Shown here in pieces: positions 57,316-64,000 of a DNA stretch of 64,000 nucleotides (position 1 is its first letter; each line of letters opens with the position of its first letter). The stretch spans positions 1,115,001 through 1,179,000 of the forward strand of contig NC_014315.1 in assembly GCF_000143085.1 (NCBI RefSeq), read 5' to 3'. The position numbers were made by a program, and so were the translations under genes. Source of the stretch: Nitrosococcus watsonii C-113. GTDB lineage: Bacteria > Pseudomonadota > Gammaproteobacteria > Nitrosococcales > Nitrosococcaceae. Below the pieces are notes generated by a model that did no database searches, was not told where the DNA came from, and worked only from the letters and a program-made list of their open reading frames with translations.

Positions 57316-59851
57316 GCCAAAGCCTAGCGTATCTTCTCCCAAGTGTCGGGCCAGCTCTTCATTAGTGGCATTAACTTCTGCCGCGCTGGCCCTGCCCGGC
57401 TTGATGCCCTTACCGTCCCAGGCCGCCTTCGAGGGGGGAGAATTCGATTTCCAGTATGGCCGTTATCAAGAAGGTGGCGGTACGAAGAGTCAATTCCGGG
57501 ATAAGGATAATGACATTCAGGTGGATAGTCTGCAGGCTTCTGGAGAAATCGACCTCTCTGATCGTTTGACCTTCCGCGCTAATTTTATTCAGGACACTTG
57601 GGTGGGGGCGACCCCCATTACTACGGCTCCAGCGGCAGTTACCAAATTTAATCCCAATGCCGAAACCGGGGCCTCGGCTTTTACTGATCTCAAAGGAGGT
57701 ATTGTTGATTATGACACCCGTACCGGGGAAGGACAGGCAACTATTCCGAATACCTTTGACACGGTAACCACCAATGAAACGGTACATGTCATGGCTGAAG
57801 CCTCGCCGGAAACCCGCAAGCAGGGAGATTTCCGGATGGGTTATGAGTGGGATGAAGCGGCGCTGAACGTGGGGGGCGGAATTTCCCTGGAGGATGACTA
57901 TGATTCTCGCTATTTTAGTCTAGGAGGTCGCTGGGATTTTAATCAGAAACTCACCACCTTGGCAGGAGGCGTGAGCTATACGGATAGTACTATTGATGTT
58001 CGCCGTTTCCGCTTTAGGGCGACTTCGGTTCCGGTTGACGCAAAAGGTGGAATAAATCCAGATTTTCCCGATTGGTCGGTACGGGTCCATGATGGGCGAA
58101 CGGATATTGGAGCGAGCCTGAGCCTGACTCAAGTGCTGGATAAAAACTCGACCTTCCGAGCCAGTTTTGGTTACAACCACAATTCAGGTTTTCTCTCCAA
58201 CCCGTATAAGGAAGTCACTTTTCTAACCCCCCTGGATATCCCAGGGAAAGCATGGCTATTTACCCGTTACGATAAACGGCCTGAAGAGCGGAATCAGTTC
58301 ACCTGGAGCGCGGGCTATACCCGTTATCTTGCGGGGCTAGATGCTGGTTTGCATTTCAATTACAGTTTTTTTCATGATGACTGGGGGATCAACGCCCATA
58401 CCTTTGACGCTTCCTGGGGGCAGCCTGTGGGAGGAGGGTGGATCATTACCCCTCGGGTCAGATATTACAGTCAAAGTGCCGCGGACTTCTATAGTCCTTT
58501 CTTTATTGCCAGCCAGGAGCCCCTTTCATTAGCGGAAATTTTACCTAATCAAAGCCAATTGCCTACCCCGGAGCATTTTTCCAGTGATCATCGGTTATCT
58601 GCTTTTGGGGCTCTGAGCGGTGGGGTGACAGTGAGCAAGCAGTTTGCCAAAGGGGTCACCTTGGAGGCAGGATTTGAATACTATACCCACGCTAGTTCTC
58701 TGAAGCTGGGAGGGGGAGGCGTGGGTGATTTTGCCGATTTCAATTATTTTCTGGCTAACGCGCTGCTGAAAGTGGATTTATCCGCTCTCACTTATTCTGG
58801 AGGAGGGCATGATCATGCCAAGGGACATGAGGGGCACAGTGATTTTGCCCCTGCCGGGGTGATGTTTAGCCATATGCTGGGGACAGCCGGCGAATTTATG
58901 GTGGGATACCGTTATCAGTATAGCCGCCAGGGCGGCGATATGCTCCACGGTACCCAGACTGTTGATGACCTTACCATTGTCAATAATGCCTGCCGTAACA
59001 GACCCTGCCAGCTAAACTCGGCGGACATGCATATGCATATGCATATGCTTCATCTCATGTATGCGCCTACCGATTGGCTGAATCTAATGCTAATGCCCAT
59101 GTTTATGGATATGAATATGGATTTACGGAAGCTTGAAGGGGCACCACCCATTGATCCCGAGGCCGTGGGCGGACACTTCCATGCGGCGGATAGCGGAGGG
59201 CACGAGACCGGTGGCGTGGGTGATACCCAGTTATTTGCGCTGGTTAAATTATTTGCGTCGCCCCAACACCATCTCCATCTGGGATTGGGCATCAGCGCGC
59301 CGACGGGGGATGTGGGTATTAAGGTTGAAGGTCAAGAAATTAACGAGAGCAGCCCGGATTTTGGCAAGCCTTTATTCATTCACTATGGCATGCAGTTGGG
59401 TAGCGGTACCTGGGATTTATTGCCTAATTTAACTTATACGGGTTCGATGGATCGCTGGTCTTGGGGCGGCCAACTGAGTGGTACCGTTCGCCTGGAAAGC
59501 GAAAACTCTTCCGGTTTTGCCTTTGGTGATATTTTTCAGGCTACCGCTTGGGGAGGGTATAGCCTGTTCAAATGGCTGTCTGCCTCGGTCCGGGGCATTT
59601 ATACTACTCAGGGAGCTATTAGGAACCAATTCAACGGGCCAGACCCCCAGTCGGCGCCGGTGGATTTTCCAGAGAACTATGGCGGGCGTTTCTGGGATGT
59701 GGGTTTTGGCCTCAATGCTTCTACCTTAGGAGGCGGTTTGAAAGGCAATCGGCTAAGTATCGAGTGGGTGCAGCCGGTCAGGAACGATGTCAATGGCTTC
59801 CAATTGGAGCGGAAAGGGTCGCTTTTTATCACTTGGGGCCTAGGATTTTAA
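57302..59851 (+). CDS. DUF3570 protein with Met/His-rich tract
   Basis: An 849-residue exported protein from a GTG with a GGAGGAGG site. After the signal peptide, strand-rich sequence runs to a C-terminal end in Phe (LFITWGLGF), as in outer-membrane barrels. Residues 98-104 (57593-57613) read DTWVGAT, matching the D-x-x-(S/T)-G-A-(T/S) pattern to which ApbE links FMN except for V before G. Near residue 576 a tract MHMHMHMLHLMYAPTDWLN is followed by LMLMPMFMDMNMDL, and histidines occur in GGGHDHAKGHEGHS and GGHFHAADSGGHE. This suggests metal, perhaps copper, binding. Unusually long for DUF3570; a Phenol_MetA_deg-like barrel may be fused at the C-terminus. Confidence 0.85.
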   Translation: MAVIKPKPSVSSPKCRASSSLVALTSAALALPGLMPLPSQAAFEGGEFDFQYGRYQEGGGTKSQFRDKDNDIQVDSLQASGEIDLSDRLTFRANFIQDTWVGATPITTAPAAVTKFNPNAETGASAFTDLKGGIVDYDTRTGEGQATIPNTFDTVTTNETVHVMAEASPETRKQGDFRMGYEWDEAALNVGGGISLEDDYDSRYFSLGGRWDFNQKLTTLAGGVSYTDSTIDVRRFRFRATSVPVDAKGGINPDFPDWSVRVHDGRTDIGASLSLTQVLDKNSTFRASFGYNHNSGFLSNPYKEVTFLTPLDIPGKAWLFTRYDKRPEERNQFTWSAGYTRYLAGLDAGLHFNYSFFHDDWGINAHTFDASWGQPVGGGWIITPRVRYYSQSAADFYSPFFIASQEPLSLAEILPNQSQLPTPEHFSSDHRLSAFGALSGGVTVSKQFAKGVTLEAGFEYYTHASSLKLGGGGVGDFADFNYFLANALLKVDLSALTYSGGGHDHAKGHEGHSDFAPAGVMFSHMLGTAGEFMVGYRYQYSRQGGDMLHGTQTVDDLTIVNNACRNRPCQLNSADMHMHMHMLHLMYAPTDWLNLMLMPMFMDMNMDLRKLEGAPPIDPEAVGGHFHAADSGGHETGGVGDTQLFALVKLFASPQHHLHLGLGISAPTGDVGIKVEGQEINESSPDFGKPLFIHYGMQLGSGTWDLLPNLTYTGSMDRWSWGGQLSGTVRLESENSSGFAFGDIFQATAWGGYSLFKWLSASVRGIYTTQGAIRNQFNGPDPQSAPVDFPENYGGRFWDVGFGLNASTLGGGLKGNRLSIEWVQPVRNDVNGFQLERKGSLFITWGLGF
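59027..59047 (+). repeat. Hexanucleotide tandem repeat (atgcat) in DUF3570 gene
   Basis: Three and a half copies of atgcat encode alternating Met-His inside the Met/His-rich tract. Because the unit is six bases, copy-number change would alter the number of Met-His pairs without a frameshift. Confidence 0.7.
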
Positions 59852-59917
59852 TCGAGCATAGGGTATTTCTCTAGCTAGGGCTTGGGTTTTACCGCGAGGG
59901 ATAAGCGAGGGAATAGC

Positions 59918-60886
59918 ATGAAGCTTTACCAGGAAGCTTTCAAGGCAATGGGTACGCCCTGCGAAATTCAGCTCTATGCCAAAACTAAGGTCCAAGCTCA
60001 ACGGGCCGCGAAACTTATCATCGCCGATGTGCGTCGGCTGGAAGACCGCTATTCCCGCTACCGTACCGACAGTTTTCTCTCCGAAATCAATCGGGTGGCA
60101 ATGGTAGGTGGGCGTATCTCGGTGGACAAGGAAACGGAAGGGCTGCTCAATTATGCAGCCACTTGCTATAGGCAAAGTAAAGGGTTATTTGATATTACTT
60201 CCGGTATTTTGCGGCGCGCTTGGAATTTTAAATCAGGTGTGTTGCCGAGTAAGGTGCAAGTACAGAAATTGCTTGACAAAATTGGTTGGGAAAAATTGCG
60301 CTGGGTACCGCCGGTACTAGAATTTTCCATCGCTGGAATGGAAATTGATTTTGGAGGTGTTGTCAAGGAATATGCCGCTGACCGGGCGGCTTCCCTGAGT
60401 TTACAGGCAGGCGTTCGGCGAGGGCTAGTAAACTTAGGTGGTGATATCAAAGTGATTGGTCCCCGTCCAGGCGGTGAGCCTTGGCGGATTGGTATCCGTC
60501 ATCCTGGCCATAAAGAAGCGGCGATGGGAATGCTGCTGCTAAATGAGGGCGCGATTGCTAGTAGTGGTGACTATGAGCGCTGCATTGTATTAGATGGCGT
60601 TCGTTATGGCCATGTTCTTAATCCTAGAACCGGTTGGCCGGTGCGGCACTTGGCATCGGTGACTGTGATCAGTGATTTATGCGTGGTAGCGGGAAGCGCT
60701 TCTACTATTGCCATGCTAAAAGAAGCTAATGGTCCAGCTTGGTTGCAGCATTTGGGATTACCTCATTTCTGGGTGGATATGGAGGGTGAAACTGGTGGTT
60801 CCCTAGAGAAGGGTTTCATTGAGGCTACTGCCATGGTTCAAAACAGCGAGCGCCAGGCGGCAATCACGGTACTCAATGAGCATTAA
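59918..60886 (+). CDS. apbE: FAD:protein FMN transferase ApbE
   Basis: A 322-residue ApbE-type flavin transferase. Landmarks: FKAMGTPCEIQLYA, RLEDRYSRYRTDSFLSEIN, GLFDITSGILRRAW, EIDFGGVVKEYAADRA, RRGLVNLGGDIKVIG, SSGDYERC, YGHVLNPRTG and the metal-site region near the C-terminus (VVAGSASTIAM). I see no signal peptide or lipobox from the ATG at 59918, nor in the short in-frame extension to 59882, although most ApbE proteins are exported. It would have to act in the cytoplasm or use another route. It follows the DUF3570 gene by 66 bases and has no NqrC/RnfG substrate nearby. Confidence 0.92.
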   Translation: MKLYQEAFKAMGTPCEIQLYAKTKVQAQRAAKLIIADVRRLEDRYSRYRTDSFLSEINRVAMVGGRISVDKETEGLLNYAATCYRQSKGLFDITSGILRRAWNFKSGVLPSKVQVQKLLDKIGWEKLRWVPPVLEFSIAGMEIDFGGVVKEYAADRAASLSLQAGVRRGLVNLGGDIKVIGPRPGGEPWRIGIRHPGHKEAAMGMLLLNEGAIASSGDYERCIVLDGVRYGHVLNPRTGWPVRHLASVTVISDLCVVAGSASTIAMLKEANGPAWLQHLGLPHFWVDMEGETGGSLEKGFIEATAMVQNSERQAAITVLNEH

Positions 60887-60982
60887 TAAAGGCGTCACGC
60901 TTTTTGTTTGGTTTTTCATGAAAACTGAATGCTGCGGCTTATTTCCACTTAAATCCATTTTGTGGTTAAGGGTAAAGACAAT

Positions 60983-62536
60983 ATGAATAACCTCTCCCTA
61001 AATTTCCCGGGGCGAGCGGGGCTCTACATTACCGTATTTTTGACTGGCGCCGCGGTCATGATCATAGAGCTTTTGGGAACGCGCATGATTGCCCCTTTTT
61101 ATGGGGCGAGTCTTTACGTCTGGTCATCCCTGATCTCGGTCACCATGATAGCCTTGTCTTTGGGTTACTTTATTGGCGGTCGTTGGGCTGATCGGGCCAA
61201 ACGGACCGGCCTATCGTTGATTATTGCACTCGCAGCCTTACTTACTCTTCTTATTCCCTGGTTAACCCGCCCAGTGCTGTTGGCAACCGATCCGTTGGGC
61301 TTGCGGACAGGGGCTTTGGTGAGTGCGCTGGCGCTTTTTTCGCCAAGCTTGACCTTTTTGGGAATGGTGGGGCCTTTCGCCATTAGGTTATCGACCGTCA
61401 ATCTGGCGGGGGTTGGCGCCAGTGCCGGTTCAATTTATGGAGCAAGCACTCTCGGTAGTGTCGTGGGAACATTATTTCTAGGATTTTATTTATTTCCTGT
61501 TATGGGTTCCCGTGAGATTTTTATCGCACTTGGTCTCGCTTTATTCCTGCTGAGCGTGGTTGTGGCCTTTTATGAAAGAAAACGCTTGAAGCTTGCTTCA
61601 ACCTTACTCCCCGTTGCCTTCTTGGCATCGATAGGAATTGGGTTATTGCCCCAAATTGCGGGTGCTGGCCACGCAGGTTCTAGTAAGGAATCTTTTCAAA
61701 TACAATTCGAGCGCGAAAGCTTATATGGTTGGGTGCGGGTCATTGATCAACCGGCGCAGGATCTCCGCTTGCTTACCGCTGATGCTTCCACCATTGGAGC
61801 GGCTAGTATCAGCCATGGTCAAAACCGTCTTGCCTATCAGCATATCGTGCCGCTCATTCCAGCTTTAGCTCCTCCCATGAAGCGCGCTTTGCTCATTGGT
61901 CAGGGCGCCGGTCATATGGCTATGGCTTTGGAAGATCGTTATGGGATTGTCACCGATACACTGGAAATAGATCCAGCCGTTGCAGAAGCGGCAACCCATT
62001 ATTTTGACTTTAGTCCCACGGGTCAAGTCATCGTTGGAGATGCTCGTTATGAAATTCGGCGTTTAAAAGGCCCTTATGATTTAATTATCCATGATTGTTT
62101 TACCGGGGGTGTGGAGCCCGTCCATTTATTAACTATTGAGACTTTGACGCAGCTACGCTCCTTGCTTTCCGAGCAAGGTGTACTCGCCCTTAATTTTGTA
62201 GCTTTCTCCGAGAATGGGAAGAATATTGCATTGGCTTCCGTTGCTAAAACTTTGTCGCGTGCTTTTCCTCATCAAATGGTTTTTGTTTCCGAGCCCGGAA
62301 AGGATTTTAATGATTTTATTTTTCTTGCCGCTAATCGCCCTATTGACCTGGATGCCAAGATGCTAACGTTTGCGCAAGCTTCTTGGTTAAGGCAGCGCCT
62401 TATGACAGTGGATAAAACCCAAGGAATCCTGCTAACGGATGATTTTAATCCACTTGAGTATTTGCAGGCCCGTAAAGCGAAACACTACAGAAATATTTTA
62501 GTCAATTGGTTAGGCACGGATCTTTTAGTGCGGTGA
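60983..62536 (+). CDS. Membrane-fused spermidine-synthase-like protein
   Basis: A 517-residue protein. The N-terminal part has about six to eight membrane helices with an MFS-like pattern (TVFLTGAAVMIIELLGTRMI, LISVTMIALSLGYFIGGRWA). The C-terminal 290 residues are a SpeE-type methyltransferase fold: RALLIGQGAGHMAMALED, LEIDPAVAEAA, VIVGDARYEIRRLKGPYDLI and HDCFTG. Fused MFS/spermidine synthases are common and mostly uncharacterised; polyamine synthesis is not assured because key residues for decarboxylated SAM were not checked. ATG 60983 is preferred to GTG 60962. Confidence 0.85.
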   Translation: MNNLSLNFPGRAGLYITVFLTGAAVMIIELLGTRMIAPFYGASLYVWSSLISVTMIALSLGYFIGGRWADRAKRTGLSLIIALAALLTLLIPWLTRPVLLATDPLGLRTGALVSALALFSPSLTFLGMVGPFAIRLSTVNLAGVGASAGSIYGASTLGSVVGTLFLGFYLFPVMGSREIFIALGLALFLLSVVVAFYERKRLKLASTLLPVAFLASIGIGLLPQIAGAGHAGSSKESFQIQFERESLYGWVRVIDQPAQDLRLLTADASTIGAASISHGQNRLAYQHIVPLIPALAPPMKRALLIGQGAGHMAMALEDRYGIVTDTLEIDPAVAEAATHYFDFSPTGQVIVGDARYEIRRLKGPYDLIIHDCFTGGVEPVHLLTIETLTQLRSLLSEQGVLALNFVAFSENGKNIALASVAKTLSRAFPHQMVFVSEPGKDFNDFIFLAANRPIDLDAKMLTFAQASWLRQRLMTVDKTQGILLTDDFNPLEYLQARKAKHYRNILVNWLGTDLLVR

Positions 62537-62556
62537 AGTCATCGCCTGGATTCTCT

Positions 62557-63360
62557 ATGTCTCCCATCGCGGCAGTTAAGGAATTCATCAAAGACCGTGA
62601 ATTGATTGCCCAGCTTATTTGGAGCGAAGTGGTGGGACGTTACCGGGGTTCCTTTGCGGGTTTTTTGTGGTCTTTTCTTAATCCTTTATTCTCCCTAGCG
62701 ATGTACACTTTTGTGTTTGGGGTGGTTTTTAAGGCGCGTTGGGGGTTGTCGGCAGAAAATACTTTTGATTTTTCCATGGTGTTATTTACGGGTTTAATTG
62801 TTCATGGGTTAGTGTCCGAAACTATTAACCGAGCACCCTATTTAATTCTTAGTAATCCCAGTTATGTTAAACAAGTCGTATTTCCCCTTGAGGTATTGCC
62901 GGTTGTCGCTTTGGGTTCGGGTTTATTTCATACTGTGATTAGTTTTTTATTGTTAATCGTTATTTGGAGTATCGCCCATGGGAGCATAGCATTAGCCGTT
63001 GCTTTTATTCCCTTGCTAATACTGCCCTTAAGTCTAATTACTGTCGGCGTGAGCTGGTTTATTGCAGCGGCTACTGTCTATTTTCGGGATTTGGGTCAAC
63101 TGGTGACCTTTATCAGCAGTGGCCTGCTTTTTTTCTCGCCAATTTTTTACCCTGTAAGCTCGGTTCCAGAGTCCTTTCAAATCTTCTTAGAACTTAACCC
63201 GCTTACTTATATCATTGAGCAGGTGCGTGCCACGCTTATTAGTGGACAACTTCCGGAATTAAAGGGTTACTTACTCTATTTTCTGGTTTCTATCATCGTT
63301 GCCTGGACGGGTTATGCCTGGTTTCAGAAAACACGTGCCGGTTTCGCCGATGTAATATAA
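62557..63360 (+). CDS. Polysaccharide ABC exporter permease (Wzm/KpsM type)
   Basis: A 267-residue inner-membrane permease with six hydrophobic segments (FLWSFLNPLFSLAMYTFVFG, VALGSGLFHTVISFLLLIVI and others). The family's EVVGRYRGSFAGFLW at the start and FFSPIFYPVSSVPE-type loop near residue 205 mark it as an ABC-2 polysaccharide exporter. Start is either ATG 62557 or GTG 62533, which would overlap the preceding stop as GTGA. The ATPase partner follows with a one-base overlap (TAATG). Confidence 0.92.
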   Translation: MSPIAAVKEFIKDRELIAQLIWSEVVGRYRGSFAGFLWSFLNPLFSLAMYTFVFGVVFKARWGLSAENTFDFSMVLFTGLIVHGLVSETINRAPYLILSNPSYVKQVVFPLEVLPVVALGSGLFHTVISFLLLIVIWSIAHGSIALAVAFIPLLILPLSLITVGVSWFIAAATVYFRDLGQLVTFISSGLLFFSPIFYPVSSVPESFQIFLELNPLTYIIEQVRATLISGQLPELKGYLLYFLVSIIVAWTGYAWFQKTRAGFADVI

Positions 63361-64000
63361 TGTTAACTTCCATGGGAGAAACCGATCCAGAAATTTTGAT
63401 TGATGTGGATAATGTCAGCAAATGCTATCATTTATACCAACGCCCTCAGGATCGACTGTGGCAATCTTTTTTTCGAGGGCGTAAAAAATTTCACCGTGAA
63501 TTTTGGGCATTGCTCAATATCTCCTTACAGGTCCGTCGGCATGAAGCTGTAGCTATTATCGGACGTAATGGCGCAGGAAAAAGCACCTTGCTGCAACTTA
63601 TTGCCGGTACTTTAGCGCCTACCTCGGGAAAGATTGCTATTCAAGGTAGAGTTGCAGCCTTGCTTCAACTAGGAAGCGGTTTTAACCCTGAATTCACGGG
63701 GCGGGAAAATGTATTTCTAAATGGCGCTATCCTTGGGTTTAGTCGCGCTGACATTGGCCGCCGCTTTGAAGAAATAATAGCCTTTGCGGAGATCGGTAAT
63801 TTTATTGACCAACCGGTTAAAACCTATTCTTCCGGGATGATCATGCGGCTTGCCTTTGCTGTTTCTACTTGTCTTGAACCGGAAGTGTTGATTATCGACG
63901 AGGCTTTAGCAGTAGGGGATGCAGCTTTCCAATTTAAATGCAGGGATCGGCTTCAGGATTTGATTACTCAAGGGACCACACTATTATTGGTCTCCCATGA
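63360..64000 (+). CDS. Polysaccharide ABC exporter ATPase (Wzt type), 3' truncated by window edge
   Basis: At least 213 codons from ATG 63360, running off the right edge. Walker A is IIGRNGAGKSTLLQLIAG, the signature KTYSSGMIMRLAFAV (SSGM in place of SGGQ, typical of Wzt/KpsT), Walker B EVLIIDEALAVGD, and the H-loop histidine in LLLVSHD/E. It energises export of O-antigen or capsule-like polysaccharide through the preceding permease. Whether it carries the C-terminal sugar-binding domain of some Wzt proteins cannot be seen. Confidence 0.93.
   Translation, partial: MLTSMGETDPEILIDVDNVSKCYHLYQRPQDRLWQSFFRGRKKFHREFWALLNISLQVRRHEAVAIIGRNGAGKSTLLQLIAGTLAPTSGKIAIQGRVAALLQLGSGFNPEFTGRENVFLNGAILGFSRADIGRRFEEIIAFAEIGNFIDQPVKTYSSGMIMRLAFAVSTCLEPEVLIIDEALAVGDAAFQFKCRDRLQDLITQGTTLLLVSH

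Noticed and set aside
1-64000. tRNA, rRNA, CRISPR arrays, prophage or integrase genes
   Set aside because: No T-loop-like or rRNA segments, no regularly spaced repeats and no phage or integrase proteins were recognised by reading; a covariance scan was not possible.

Overview
The window looks like a chromosomal segment of a gammaproteobacterium, most likely of the Chromatiales/Nitrosococcus type. This is an inference from overall protein character, roughly even base composition, the gmk-rpoZ-spoT-ridA-recG order, a PEP-CTERM/XrtA-type ATPase and several exported proteins that look copper-related. No rRNA, tRNA, CRISPR array, prophage or plasmid function was recognised. Most of the window is ordinary housekeeping sequence with a few accessory islands.

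Layout. 1-5.4 kb: end of an OmpA-family protein, then minus-strand mnmA-hflD, queD-folE2 and xseB-ispA pairs. 5.4-13.6 kb: ribF, an exported seven-repeat SBBP protein, a 2-hydroxyacid dehydrogenase, a DUF1820 protein and the ergothioneine pair egtB-egtD. 13.8-19.3 kb: glyA-nrdR and the riboflavin run ribD-ribE-ribB(A) followed by rnhB; the GTP cyclohydrolase II half of RibBA has lost its key residues. 19.3-27 kb: a membrane PAS-GGDEF-EAL protein, a Uma2-type nuclease, prfC, rppH, a HAD phosphatase and an XrtA-type ATPase whose 3' end overlaps the HAD gene. 27.3-29.2 kb: a decayed IS5-type element interrupted by a decayed IS4-type element, with inverted repeats and a 13-bp near-perfect target duplication. 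29.3-37.6 kb: ugd, gatB, argA, an hsdM remnant and metH.

37.9-42.9 kb holds a tight four-gene run: three poorly characterised coiled-coil or membrane proteins, the last with a Gly/Phe/Arg-rich tail, then a PIN-PhoH ATPase. 43.1-51.4 kb: a nucleoside deaminase, gmk-rpoZ-spoT-ridA-recG, ubiA and an exported SNase-like nuclease. 51.4-54 kb is gene-poor, with a PEP-CTERM relic, a possible small gene with its own Shine-Dalgarno and terminator, an FKBP isomerase and several perfect hairpins.

54.0-60.9 kb is the most interesting part. It encodes two exported proteins whose predicted mature N-terminus is histidine (the first resembles YcnI/DUF1775 copper proteins), an STN-HEAT protein, a TlpA-type thioredoxin, a DUF4266 lipoprotein, a DUF3570 outer-membrane-type protein with a Met/His-rich tract and a D-x-x-V-G-A-T motif like that modified by ApbE, and ApbE itself. 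I infer an envelope redox or metal (copper) module with a possibly flavinylated DUF3570 protein. The window ends with a membrane spermidine-synthase-like protein and a Wzm/Wzt-type polysaccharide ABC exporter, cut at the right edge.
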